Assembly (NCBI GenBank): GCA_937897325.1
Contig: CALCOY010000008.1
Location: 1-64,000 of the forward strand
Length of the DNA stretch: 64,000 bases
Direction: 5' to 3'
Source of the DNA: an uncultured Shimia sp.
GTDB taxonomy: Bacteria; Pseudomonadota; Alphaproteobacteria; Rhodobacterales; Rhodobacteraceae
A program made the translations under genes and the position numbers. Positions 1-8,919 of this stretch are shown one piece after another; position 1 is the stretch's first letter; each line of letters starts with the position of its first letter. Under the pieces are notes generated by a model that saw only the letters and a program-made list of their open reading frames with translations, did no database searches and had not been told where the DNA came from.

Positions 1-385
1 CCGTCAATTACCACAAGCACCGATACAAGCAGCGCAACCGCCCCTCTCGGGACATCCGCGCTGCAAACAGTTCCGTCGGAAATACTCTGATCCCAATCGC
101 GGCAGGGATATCTACGACATCTCCAAACGAGGAAGCCAGTATCTCCGCACCTGGCGCGTCCACGGAGCAAGGGCAGTCGTCCGGACGGCCCCTGACAGGA
201 ACAACCGCTGAACATCTGGGGCAATAACCTTCGAGAGCTTCGCGGCTACAACCGGGCCACGGTCGCGGTCGCCGACAAGAATGCAAGGACCATCCGGGCC
301 GCACAGCGCTCTGGGCTACCGCCCGCCCGCGCCAGAAAGCCTCGTTCCGATGGACCAAAGGCCAACGATGCACTAACGATCAAAC
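1..385 (+). pseudogene. Mosaic of transposase fragments (IS5-like, IS1182-like, IS110-like)
   Basis: No intact gene is present. Three short plus-strand readings resemble different transposase families. Positions about 3-41 read VNYHKHRYKQRNR, like the 'YKRRNRIE' segment of IS5-family enzymes. Positions about 67-100 read KQFRRKYSDPNR, the motif seen in the IS1182-type transposase at 46 kb. From about 101 the frame reads DISKRGSQYLR and HGARAVVR, stops at about 211, and continues in another frame as RATVAVADKNARTIRA; both halves match the C-terminal part of IS110-family transposases. The stretch is best read as an IS graveyard. Family assignments rest on short motifs and were not searched; the IS110 part is the firmest. 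Confidence 0.55.
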
Positions 386-687
386 CGGACCACCCGATGG
401 GGGCACGCCACGGGCGCGACGCGCCTGAGTTTTATAGAGGCCTTCGAGGGCTGCCGGATGTAGAGGTGCGCGCATGCGGATACCATCAGAGGCAATAGGA
501 ACGCAGTTCAGGTATGGCTCACCAGGGCTTTTCTTAGAAAGCTGATGCGGTTGTAGTCAGTTTGCCAAGGATCACGGAAGCGCACGGTCCAAAGGCATTC
601 ACACCGAAATCACATCAGTTGTCTTGTAGTCTTTGGGCCACTTGATGACGAGGAACTTCCACAATTTTCGCACGTCAATGACGCTTG
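386..687. other. Intergenic stretch with no recognised gene
   Basis: About 300 bases between the IS fragments and the ABC-ATPase pseudogene. No convincing reading frame, repeat or terminator was seen. Confidence 0.5.
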
Positions 688-1407
688 CTAATGGCTGAGC
701 ACCTGATCCAGGAAAGTCTTGGTCCGTTCGTTTTTTGGAGCATTGAAGAAGCTCTCAGGGTCGTCCTCTTCGATGATCTCACCTGCATCCATAAAGATCA
801 CGCGATCCGCGACCTGGCGGGCGAAGCCCATTTCATGCGTCACACAGATCATCGTAATGCCCTCCTGCGCCAACGTCGCCATAACGTCCAGAACCTCTCC
901 GATCATTTCTGGGTCGAGTGCTGATGTTGGTTCGTCGAAGAGCAGGATTTCAGGCTTCATGCAAAGCGCCCGTGCAATCGCCACGCGCTGCTGCTGGCCG
1001 CCCGATAGCCCGCCGGGGTACTTGTCGGCCTGGTTCGCGATCTGTACCTTGGACAGATGATGCATCGCCGTTTACTTGGCGTCTTCCTTACTGATCTTGC
1101 GCGCCAGCATCGGCGCCAGCGTGCAGTTCTCCATGATCGTAAGGTGCGGGAAGAGGTTGAAATGCTGGAAGCACATGCCAAGCTTGCGCCGCATCTCTTC
1201 GATGTTTGTCGCGTCCGCGCTTATCTCATCGCCATTGATCAGAATCTGACCCGACTGATGCTCTTCAAGCTGATTGATCGTTCTAGTCATAGTTGACTCG
1301 CCTGAGCCAGACGGGCCGCAAATAACAAGCACTTCGCCCGTCTTTACAGAAAGATTTACGTCTCGCAGCGCATGATACTATCCGTACCACTTATTGACTT
1401 GTTTCAT
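688..1407 (-). pseudogene. Amino-acid ABC transporter ATPase (GlnQ/AapP type), inactivated
   Basis: One reading frame from ATG 1407 to 688 encodes a polar amino-acid uptake ATPase, but it is broken twice. After MKQVNKWYG comes TAG (1380-1378), where a Gln would be expected, and after KISKEDAK comes TAA (1074-1072). The Walker A motif reads GPSGSGES, with Glu replacing the essential Lys. The Q-loop region, the [15 protein letters not shown] signature, Walker B ([11 protein letters not shown]) and the switch His (VTHEMGFA) are otherwise well kept, so decay looks recent. It is the last gene of the minus-strand catabolic cluster. Its permease partners may be the AapM- and AapQ-like relics at 12.2-13.3 kb. 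Confidence 0.85.
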
Positions 1408-1443
1408 TTAGACGGCCGGTTGCATGGTGCTATCTCTCCGTGA

Positions 1444-1790
1444 TCACTTATTTATCGCCGCAGTGACAATGATTTCAACTTTCAATACATCTCTGGCGAG
1501 CTTTGCCTCGCCGCATGCGCGCGCAGGCGCATGACCTTTTGGCATCCAGGCATCCCAAATGTCATTCATTTCCGCGAAGCAGGCCATATCCGACAGCCAA
1601 ACAATCGCTTGCAGAATATGTTCCCGATCCGAACCTGTCTCCTTAAGAAGTCTGTCGACTCGCTTTAGGCAATCAATGGTTTGCTCGGTGACCATCTCTC
1701 CGGTACCAACCTGCCCGCACAAATAGGCAACGCCGTTGTGCTTCACGCGATTTTGCTCATCCTGTCTGATGTGTGCAGGCGTTCGATCAT
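1444..1790 (-). pseudogene. RidA/YjgF-family protein, frameshifted
   Basis: The natural start seems to be ATG 1790 (MIERLHTSDRMSKI), but that frame stops after about 15 codons. The rest of the RidA fold continues from about 1746 in another frame (VKHNGVAYLCGQVG to KVEIIVTAAI), which fits loss of one base near 1747. The conserved Arg-containing PARACGEAKLA segment near the C-terminus is present. RidA proteins hydrolyse reactive enamines/imines made by PLP enzymes and flavin oxidases, which would suit the FAD oxidase at the head of this operon. The GTG at 1746 could in principle start a 100-residue product lacking the first strand. A pseudogene is more likely, because both neighbours are broken as well. 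Confidence 0.75.
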
Positions 1791-1793
1791 GTT

Positions 1794-3044
1794 TTATCCA
1801 ATCAGGTCGCGCGCTTTGAGCGCGTCTGCTTTTCCGACAACTGCAAACTCGGCAATGTTGGGGTGTGAGGCGATCACCTCTTCCATTGTACCGGTCGATA
1901 GCTGGTGACCTGCTACATTGATGATGTCATCGGTGCGCGCCATGATGAAAACCTATCCGTCCTCATCAATGATCCCAGCGTCCGATGTCTCGTAGTAGCC
2001 CGGGAACTCTTCCATGTAGGACAAAAAAGAGTTCTGACGCATTCCACAGCGTGGGGAATCCTGACAGCGGCAGTGGCAACTTGCACTCGGTTTTGCCCAG
2101 CGTGCCCAGCAGAACCCGGTTGCCGTCATCGTTTAGAACGTGGATGTCATAGCCTGGCATCGGTTTGCCGGATGAGCCGAGCCCGATCGGAAAAGCGCCG
2201 AAGCCCACCGGATTGCCTGACGTCGCCCATCCGGTCTGCCACCAATGGTCGATCACAGGATCATTGAGTTTTTCTTGCGCCTATTCGATCATTGCCGGGT
2301 CCGATAGCTCGTCCTTGGGCTCTTCTTTCTTGATCGCGCGGAAGGCTGTCGGCGCGGTGAAGAGAACGGTGACTTTGTGGTCCTGAATGACGCGCCAAAA
2401 CCCACAGGCATCGGTTGTTCCCACAGGTTTGCCCTCGTACATCACCGTTGCGCAACCATGAAGAGGCGGCCCACAGCAAATGTAGGAATGCCCAACGACC
2501 CAACCGACATCAAAGGCCGCCCAGAAAACTTCGCCGAGCTTCAAGTCGTAGTGGTTTTCCATAGTCCATTTCAGCGCCACCATATCTCCGCCAGTGTCGC
2601 GCACGACGCCTTTCGGCTGACCGGTCGCGCCGCAGCTGTAGAGGATGTAGAGCGGATCTGTCGTCGCGATCTGCACGCATTCCGTGCCCTGCCTGGCGGA
2701 TTTGGCGGCAAGACCAATTCGCTACAATCGTGATCGCGCGCTTCATGCAGGTCGCAAAGATACGTCTCGCGCTGCAAGATCAAACACGCCTCAGGCGTCG
2801 CGTTCGCAACACTGATCGCCTCGTCCAGAAGCGGTTTGTATGCAACGGTCCAGCCCGGCGCGATCCCGGAGAAGGCCAACACGATGACCTTGGGTACAGC
2901 GCCATCGAACCAGCGTCCGTAGACTCCGAGCGCCGGGTTGAATACGCTTCTTGCAGGCTCAAACCGGTCGATGTTGCGGGCAGCACCTTCTCAGAAGCCG
3001 ACTGGATCGGCTTGCAAAGCGGCGTATGTCACTTCGTAGTTCAT
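1794..3044 (-). pseudogene. Propionyl-CoA synthetase-like (PrpE) AMP-forming ligase, degraded
   Basis: ATG 3044 overlaps the SDR stop codon (ATGA) and starts MNYEVTYAALQADPVGF, followed by TGA (2993-2991) where Trp is expected. The frame then reads a short N-terminal piece (GVYGRWFDGA) and jumps to VAYKPLLDEAI, so roughly a hundred residues are missing. Further frameshifts separate the AMP-binding loop region (2676-2281, YILYSCGATGQPKGVVRD), the VIDHWWQT-like block (2256-1966) and a C-terminal piece (MARTDDIINVAGHQLSTG, about 1944 onward). The gene ends early at 1794, short of the catalytic-Lys segment of this family. Acyl-CoA synthetases of this type activate short-chain acids. It probably once handled an acid product of the upstream enzymes; this copy cannot work. 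Confidence 0.85.
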
Positions 3045-3787
3045 GACATAACGTAGTTGAGACCCAGACGCCCCCCGTCGACGTATATTGTCTCGCCGGT
3101 CACGTAGCTCGACTTCTTCGAGCAAAGGAAAGCGACCACATCCCCGATCTCTCGCGCCGAACCAGCGCGGCCAAGCGGCGTGCGTGACATCGCCATTTTG
3201 AAGGCCTCTGGGTTTGCGTTCACGCCGGCCATCATCTCGGTGTCGATAGAGCCGGGGCCGACCGCGTTGACGCGGATATTGTTCTTGGCGAGCGCCAGCG
3301 CGGCCACCTTGGTCAACTGCATGACCCCACCTTTCGAGGCGCAATAGGCCGGGATCGCCGGGATTGCGACCTGCGCATTGATCGACGACATGTTGACGAT
3401 GGCCCCTTCGATGCCGTTGTCGACCATTGCTTTCGCTGCACGTTGCATCGCCACGAAAACCCCGCGAAGGTTGACGCCGAGCACTGTGTCAAAGGCTTCC
3501 AAGTCGTAGCTGAGGAAGTCGCCCGGCATTGCGATCCCCGCGTTGTTGACAAGAGCCGAAACCGCCCCGTGTTCCGTCTCTATCGCGTCGAAGAGCTTCA
3601 GGATCGCGTTGGCGTCACCGAAATCGCAGACGTATCCGACCCCGCCAAGCTTTTCGGCGGCATCGATCACGCTGTCCTGAATATCTGCGAGGATAACTTT
3701 GAAGCCGTCCTCGGCAAGCGCTTCGGCGCAGCCATACCCAATGCCCTGTGCGGCACCTGAGACGAGTGCAATCGGTGAGTCAGTCAT
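3041..3787 (-). CDS. Short-chain dehydrogenase/reductase (SDR)
   Basis: A 248-residue classical SDR, expected to be a soluble NAD(P)-dependent alcohol/ketone oxidoreductase. It shows the cofactor motif SGAAQGIGYG (residues about 9-18), NNAG (about 86-89), the catalytic Ser in NMSSINAQV and the YCASK Tyr/Lys pair. The C-terminal GETIYVDGG block is typical of the FabG/BDH-like branch. The start lies 1 nt after the hyuB stop, and the stop overlaps the start of the broken PrpE gene, so translation was coupled through the operon. The substrate is unknown; the context suggests oxidation of an intermediate made by the flavin oxidase and the hydantoinase-like enzyme. Confidence 0.9.
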   Translation of the reverse strand: MTDSPIALVSGAAQGIGYGCAEALAEDGFKVILADIQDSVIDAAEKLGGVGYVCDFGDANAILKLFDAIETEHGAVSALVNNAGIAMPGDFLSYDLEAFDTVLGVNLRGVFVAMQRAAKAMVDNGIEGAIVNMSSINAQVAIPAIPAYCASKGGVMQLTKVAALALAKNNIRVNAVGPGSIDTEMMAGVNANPEAFKMAMSRTPLGRAGSAREIGDVVAFLCSKKSSYVTGETIYVDGGRLGLNYVMS

Positions 3788-3788
3788 A

Positions 3789-5438
3789 TCAGATATCCTG
3801 TCCGTAGTCGGATTTTGCTTGGTCTTTAGTGATCAGGCCGGCGTCGAGATCCGCCGCAACCATTGCTGGGTCACGATCAGAAGGTGAGCCATAGCCGCCG
3901 CCGCCCGGCAGGCTCAAGACGAGGCGTTGACCGTTCTTGATCAACTGCCGTCCTTTCGCGCGAAGTTGCGTGCCATCGGCCAATTCCACACGCCCCTCGC
4001 CGCCCGGCATCCCGCCATCGCGGCCGCGTGCCGGATTCTTTACACGATCGAACATGGCGTTGAAGTAGAAATCATAGCCCTTACGTGGTTCAATCTCGAT
4101 GGTCTGGCCCAACCCACCCCTCAGCGCACCAGCGCCGCCGCTGCCTTGACGCAAGTCCTTGCGCCAAATAGTGATCGGCCCGATCTGTTCCGTTGCTTCG
4201 ACGCTCATCGTTGAAACACCAGAAGGAAAGGCGGTTGCCGACAACCCGTCAAACTGCGGTCGCGCCCCTGTGCCGCCCGAGTTGAACATGAGCACCTCGC
4301 GATCCGGCAAACCGCTCTGGGGATCGGTGGCGCGCGACGAAATCTGAATGTTCCAAAGCGCCGACGCACCCTCCGCCGGAACCGTGTTTGGCAACGCCTT
4401 GTGAAGCGCCCCCAACACGACATCCGGTACCAGATGTCCCATGACGTGCCGCACCGAAACAGGTGCCGGGCGCTTGGCGGCAAGGATACACCCCTCCGGC
4501 GCGATGATGCGGAAGGGCTCAAGCGACCCGGTATTGTTCGGCACTTGCGGCGCAATCGCACATTTCAGTCCGTAACAGGCATAGGCTCGTGTATAGACCT
4601 CGGGGCAGTTTACGCCGAACTTGCTCATGCCGCTCGTTCCAGCGAAATCCGCCAGCAAGCTGTCCCCGTCAATGTCGAGGCGCACCGCCAGATGAACCGG
4701 TGCCTCATAGCCGTCGACCTGCATCGTTTTCTCGAAACTGCCGTTCGGGACTTCGGAGATGGCGGTATGCGTAGCTCTGCGGCTGGTTTCGATGATGAAG
4801 TCGGACAAACCGTCAATGTTGTCTATGTCGAACTCGTCCAGCATCGCCTGAAGCCGCCGCTCTCCCGCCTCGTTGCAGGCGGCAAGAGAATATATGTCTC
4901 CGACGGTCTGATCAGGCGTCCGCACGTTTGCACGGATCATGCGAAGCAGGTCCTTGGAGACCAGGCCCCGCTCAGCGAACTTCATGATCGGGATCAGGAG
5001 GCCTTCTTCAAAAACTTCGCTACCATCCGGCCCGAAGCCTCGCCCACCGATGTCGACAACATGGGCTGTACAGGCAAAATAACCAATATGCGTGCCCTTC
5101 CGGAAAACCGGCGACACGATGGTGATGTCATGGAGATGCCCGGTGCCCATCCAAGGGTCGTTGGTGATGAGGACATCGCCCTCAAAAATGTCCTGCACTC
5201 CAATCTCGCGCACGAAATGCGTTACACTTTCGGCCATCGCGTTGACGTGTCCCGGTGTGCCTGTCACGGCCTGCGCGATCATCCTGCCCTGCCGGTCGAA
5301 CAGGCCCGCCGACAAATCACCCGCCTCCCGCACCGACGTCGAAAACGCCGTGCGGATCAGCGTTGTCGCTTGTTCTTCAACCACGGCGATCAGGCGGTTC
5401 CACATAATCTGGAAGTCGATGCTGGTTGGCTCGATCAT
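3789..5438 (-). CDS. hyuB: Hydantoinase B / oxoprolinase family subunit
   Basis: A 549-residue protein of the HyuB family (N-methylhydantoinase B, 5-oxoprolinase C-terminal half, acetone/acetophenone carboxylase alpha). It opens with SIDFQIMWNRLIAVVEEQ and contains DLSAGLFDRQGRMIAQ, NDPWMGTGHLHD (around residue 95), and a Gly-rich C-terminal region with GGGGYGSPSDRDP near 520. Such proteins pair with HyuA to carry out ATP-driven opening of a lactam ring or carboxylation of a ketone. Its ATG overlaps the hyuA stop (ATGA), as expected for subunits made in equal amounts. The sequence does not say which reaction is catalysed. The frame is intact and of normal length. Confidence 0.92.
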   Translation of the reverse strand: MIEPTSIDFQIMWNRLIAVVEEQATTLIRTAFSTSVREAGDLSAGLFDRQGRMIAQAVTGTPGHVNAMAESVTHFVREIGVQDIFEGDVLITNDPWMGTGHLHDITIVSPVFRKGTHIGYFACTAHVVDIGGRGFGPDGSEVFEEGLLIPIMKFAERGLVSKDLLRMIRANVRTPDQTVGDIYSLAACNEAGERRLQAMLDEFDIDNIDGLSDFIIETSRRATHTAISEVPNGSFEKTMQVDGYEAPVHLAVRLDIDGDSLLADFAGTSGMSKFGVNCPEVYTRAYACYGLKCAIAPQVPNNTGSLEPFRIIAPEGCILAAKRPAPVSVRHVMGHLVPDVVLGALHKALPNTVPAEGASALWNIQISSRATDPQSGLPDREVLMFNSGGTGARPQFDGLSATAFPSGVSTMSVEATEQIGPITIWRKDLRQGSGGAGALRGGLGQTIEIEPRKGYDFYFNAMFDRVKNPARGRDGGMPGGEGRVELADGTQLRAKGRQLIKNGQRLVLSLPGGGGYGSPSDRDPAMVAADLDAGLITKDQAKSDYGQDI

Positions 5439-7522
5439 TCTGCGCCCTCCTTCCGGCTGAGAAGGAGACTGCCATCCCCCTGCCCGGTCACGCGATACGC
5501 CGACGTTACAATTGTTGTCGTTTCCCGCTCGACGATAACCGCCGGCCCCTCGACACTGACGCCAGGTGTGAGTGTCTCGCGGGCAATTTCCTGCGCGTCG
5601 AACATTCCGCGCTTGGCGGCGTCGAAGAATTGCCGGGAACGGAGCAGCACTACAGGTTGTCCGCCGTTGTGACGCGTCGCAGGCTTCACATCAGGCAGCA
5701 CCGTCGTCACGATGAGCGACCAATTGGTGATCTCGCAGGCTAGCCCGTCGATCACGCGACCGAAAAGCGCGCGGTAGGCGTCTTCGAAGGCAGCAAGAAT
5801 CATATTGGCATCCCAAGCAGCAAATGTCTTGTACTCGAGCGGTACCGGGATTTCCCAGCCCTGCCCGGAATAGCGCATAAAGGCCGTCAACCGCGTCTGC
5901 ATTTCAGCATCCGCCGAACCGGCGCGAACAAAGGCCGAAGCTTCGTCTTCCAACTCGACCAGCATTTCGTTCACAGCGTCCGGGTCAAATTCTGACAGGC
6001 GCTGGAACAGGCCACGCGTCGCTTCATAGCTGAACGGCGCTTTGAGGAACCCGATAGCGGAGCCAACACCCGCCCCTGGTGGGATCAGCAATTCGCGAAT
6101 GCCCAGCTTCTCGCACAGCCGACAGGCGTGCAGCGGCGCGCCACCACCAAAGCCTATCATTGTGAAGTGTTCGATGTCGCGCCCGTTTTCCACCGTGTGA
6201 ACACGGGCTGCGTTGGCCATGTTCTCGTCAACCATCTCGGTCACGCCAAAGGCCGCGTCTTGTGTACTAAGGCCCGTCGTCCCGGTCAGCCTTGCCGTCA
6301 CGGCCTTATCAGAAAGATCGGACGAAAGTGGGATTGATCCTCCGGCAAAGTTGTCCGGGTCCAACCGCCCGAGCAGCAGATTGCAATCGGTCACCGTCGG
6401 CTCTTCACCACCGCGCCGATAGCATGCAGGTCCAGGTTCGGACGCCGCCGACTTGGGGCCAACCTGAATGCGTCCCATTGCATCGATTGAGGCGATCGAG
6501 CCACCCCCTGCCCCGATTTCGACCATCTCGACGACTGGGGTCGAGACCGTCATTCCCGACCCCTTTTTGAAGCGATAGGTCCGTGCCACCTCGAAGGTGT
6601 TCGCCGTTTTTGGGGTGCCGTCTTCGATTAGGCAAATCTTGGCCGTCGTGCCGCCCATGTCGAAGCTCAACACCTTGTCGAGCCCATGGGCCCGGGCGAA
6701 ATCAGCCGCATAGATCGCGCCCCCAGCCGGACCGGATTCAAGAAGGCGCACCGGCTGCTCTGTTGCTGTTTCAACCGAAATAAGCCCGCCGCCGGAGTGG
6801 AGCATGAAGACAGGCGCACCGACGCCAGCCTTTCGCAACCGCGTGACCAACCGGCCAAGGTAATCTGCAACCTGCGGCTGCACGTAGGCGTTGGCGATCA
6901 CCGTATTGAAGCGCGGCAGCTCCCGCATCTGCGGGGAAATCACCGAAGAGATCGAGACAGACAGATCGGGCGCAAGGGCCCGCAGCGCCTCGGCCATCTG
7001 CACTTCATGCGCGTCGTTGGCGTATGCGTGCATCAAACCGATCGCTACCGCCTCATAGCCACCGTCGACAATCTGCTGCGCCATCTCTGCCACCTCGTCG
7101 GCCACCAGCGGCAACAACACCTCGCCCGCTGGACCCATGCGTTCGTTCAGCGTCAGACGATCGCGGCGGGGCACCAGCGGGATCGGCAGGTTGAGGTTCA
7201 GGTCGTATTGCTCGAAACGGTTTTCCGACCGCATTTCGATCACGTCGCGGAACCCTTCCGTCGTGATGAAGGCCAGCTTGGCACCGCGCCGTTCAATCAG
7301 CGCATTCGTCACCAGCGTTGTGCCGTGGATAACCTGTCCGATTGCCGCAAGCGGCAAACCGGCTTGCTCCATGGCCTTGGCAATCCCGTCCAGAATGGCC
7401 TGTTCCGGCTGGCTATAGTTGGTCAGAACCTTGCAGGTCGATAGACCACCCGGATGGGCAAGGGCGACATCCGTGAATGTGCCGCCAATGTCGACGCCGA
7501 CGCGAACAGAGCTTTGGGGCAT
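5435..7522 (-). CDS. hyuA: Hydantoinase A / oxoprolinase family subunit
   Basis: A 695-residue HyuA-family protein with an actin-like ATPase fold. RVGVDIGGTFTDVALA at residues about 7-22 is the phosphate-1 loop, SFDMGGTTAK near 290 the second phosphate motif, and GFGGGAPLHA near 470 a family marker. Members are the ATP-hydrolysing halves of N-methylhydantoinase, 5-oxoprolinase and ketone carboxylases. It lies 4 nt after the FAD oxidase gene and overlaps hyuB, so the three genes are probably co-transcribed. Family knowledge supports ATP-dependent lactam or ketone chemistry; the specific substrate cannot be read from the sequence. The gene looks intact although the distal part of the operon has decayed. 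Confidence 0.92.
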   Translation of the reverse strand: MPQSSVRVGVDIGGTFTDVALAHPGGLSTCKVLTNYSQPEQAILDGIAKAMEQAGLPLAAIGQVIHGTTLVTNALIERRGAKLAFITTEGFRDVIEMRSENRFEQYDLNLNLPIPLVPRRDRLTLNERMGPAGEVLLPLVADEVAEMAQQIVDGGYEAVAIGLMHAYANDAHEVQMAEALRALAPDLSVSISSVISPQMRELPRFNTVIANAYVQPQVADYLGRLVTRLRKAGVGAPVFMLHSGGGLISVETATEQPVRLLESGPAGGAIYAADFARAHGLDKVLSFDMGGTTAKICLIEDGTPKTANTFEVARTYRFKKGSGMTVSTPVVEMVEIGAGGGSIASIDAMGRIQVGPKSAASEPGPACYRRGGEEPTVTDCNLLLGRLDPDNFAGGSIPLSSDLSDKAVTARLTGTTGLSTQDAAFGVTEMVDENMANAARVHTVENGRDIEHFTMIGFGGGAPLHACRLCEKLGIRELLIPPGAGVGSAIGFLKAPFSYEATRGLFQRLSEFDPDAVNEMLVELEDEASAFVRAGSADAEMQTRLTAFMRYSGQGWEIPVPLEYKTFAAWDANMILAAFEDAYRALFGRVIDGLACEITNWSLIVTTVLPDVKPATRHNGGQPVVLLRSRQFFDAAKRGMFDAQEIARETLTPGVSVEGPAVIVERETTTIVTSAYRVTGQGDGSLLLSRKEGAE

Positions 7523-7526
7523 GGGC

Positions 7527-8813
7527 TCAGAGACTTCTTAAAATTTGATTTGCAGTGAATGCGGTCTGGTACAGTCGCGACATGATCGGCGCCGTCGGCA
7601 CCGTTGCCACATCGGTGATCGGCAGTGGCAGGTCGGACGGATCGCTGCCAGTCAGCAACCCGGCAATCGCCTCGCCAAACAGTGTACCCGTCGTGATCCC
7701 GCGCCCGTTATAACCGATGGATGTATAAAGGCCGTCATCGAGGTTGTAGATCCGCGGCAGGTGATCCGGCGTCATTGCGATCTGCCCGTGCCAGGCGGCT
7801 TCAAATGTGACGGGTCCAAGGTCGGGATACATCCGCGCCAACTTTTTGCGTGCCCAACGGTGCGACAGCCCTTGCCCCACCGAACCGACGATTGTTCCCA
7901 TTGAGCCAATGATGAGACGATTTTCCATATCCCGCCGTAGCGAGAACATGATCTGACCGGTGTCCCAAAGCCCTTGTCGCTCCGGCAGAATGTGGGCGAC
8001 TCGATTGCCCATCGGCTCAGTCGCGAGTTGGAAATAGTGGATCTTGGTGAAGACCCGACTCAAATTCGGCCAAAGTTCATCGGTGTAGGCGTTGGTGCCG
8101 AGCACGACGTACTTTGCCTTCACCGTTCCGCCCGTCGCTTCGATCGTCCAGCCCGTGCCATCTTTGCGCAGCTTCTTGGCCCGCACGCCAGTGACGATCT
8201 CGGCACCCGCGCCGCGCGCCGCCCGCGCCAAACCCTGGCAATAGCCCATCGGATTGATCGTGCCCGCCCGATGATCAAGCAAACCACCGTGGAACATGCT
8301 TGTGCCGACCTTCGCGGCCATTTCATCCCGGTCCAAAAGCGCAACCGGTGCCTCAAGTCGTTTCCATTCCTTGTACCGCGACCTGAGATCCTCGAACCCG
8401 GAAGGCGCGTGAGCTGCGTGAAGCGTCCCAGTCTTGGTGACTTCGCAGCGAATCTGATGTTTCTCGATCAGCGAAAAGACCTTCTCCGGTCCCTCTCCAA
8501 AACGCCGCACAAACCGGGGACCAAAGGTATCCCCGAGTTTCTCTCGCACCTTCGCGGGCGGATGCCAAACGCCAGCGTTGACAAGTCCGACATTTCGCCC
8601 CGATCCGCCAAACCCGATGTGGTTGGCTTCCAGAACCAAGGCACTCAAGCCGTTTTCCGCACAATGCAGCGCCGTCGAAAGTCCGGTAAAGCCGCCGCCG
8701 ACGATTGCGACATCAACGGTGGCATCTTCGACCATAGGATTGATATAGTCCTCCTCGGCGGAAGACGTGTCCCAAAGCGAAATGGCGCCGTTTCGTGTCA
8801 TCGCAATACCCAT
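7527..8813 (-). CDS. FAD-dependent amine/amino-acid oxidoreductase (DAO family)
   Basis: A 428-residue flavoprotein of the D-amino-acid oxidase/PuuB superfamily. The dinucleotide motif VDVAIVGGGFTGLSTAL is at residues about 33-49 and ends in Glu of VLEAN, which binds the adenosine ribose. GGSGRNVGLVNAG follows, then a late FAD motif near DGLYTSIGYNGRGITTG. These enzymes oxidise amines or amino acids to imines, using O2 or a quinone. As first gene of the operon it may feed the HyuAB enzyme, and a RidA gene downstream would remove the imine product, but that gene is broken. The start may be ATG 8813 or the in-frame ATG 8801; neither has a strong Shine-Dalgarno sequence. Confidence 0.88.
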   Translation of the reverse strand: MGIAMTRNGAISLWDTSSAEEDYINPMVEDATVDVAIVGGGFTGLSTALHCAENGLSALVLEANHIGFGGSGRNVGLVNAGVWHPPAKVREKLGDTFGPRFVRRFGEGPEKVFSLIEKHQIRCEVTKTGTLHAAHAPSGFEDLRSRYKEWKRLEAPVALLDRDEMAAKVGTSMFHGGLLDHRAGTINPMGYCQGLARAARGAGAEIVTGVRAKKLRKDGTGWTIEATGGTVKAKYVVLGTNAYTDELWPNLSRVFTKIHYFQLATEPMGNRVAHILPERQGLWDTGQIMFSLRRDMENRLIIGSMGTIVGSVGQGLSHRWARKKLARMYPDLGPVTFEAAWHGQIAMTPDHLPRIYNLDDGLYTSIGYNGRGITTGTLFGEAIAGLLTGSDPSDLPLPITDVATVPTAPIMSRLYQTAFTANQILRSL

Positions 8814-8886
8814 ATGGCACGGCAGTCAACCAGAGCAACCTAAGAAATTGAACGGTTGCATCAACTCGCAGATTGTGTCAATATGT

Positions 8887-8907
8887 GAAATACTTGTTCT
8901 ATATTTC
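8887..8907. promoter_or_regulatory. Inverted repeat in the divergent oxidase/rhodanese promoter region
   Basis: GAAATA and TATTTC form perfect 6-bp arms around 9 bases, ending 12 nt before the rhodanese start codon. A second small palindrome, GTTG-CAT-CAAC, lies at 8855-8865. The region separates two divergent genes and an IclR gene is close, so one of these may be its operator. This is inference from position only. Confidence 0.3.
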
Positions 8908-8919
8908 GGCACAAATAGC

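Noticed and set aside
1444-1746. Functional short RidA from GTG 1746
   Set aside because: It lacks the first strand, and the missing residues are present just upstream in another frame, so a frameshift is the simpler reading.
4401-5672. Long plus-strand frame (423 residues) over hyuB/hyuA
   Set aside because: Antisense to two well-supported genes, Arg/His-rich composition with no domain; a shadow of GC-rich coding sequence.
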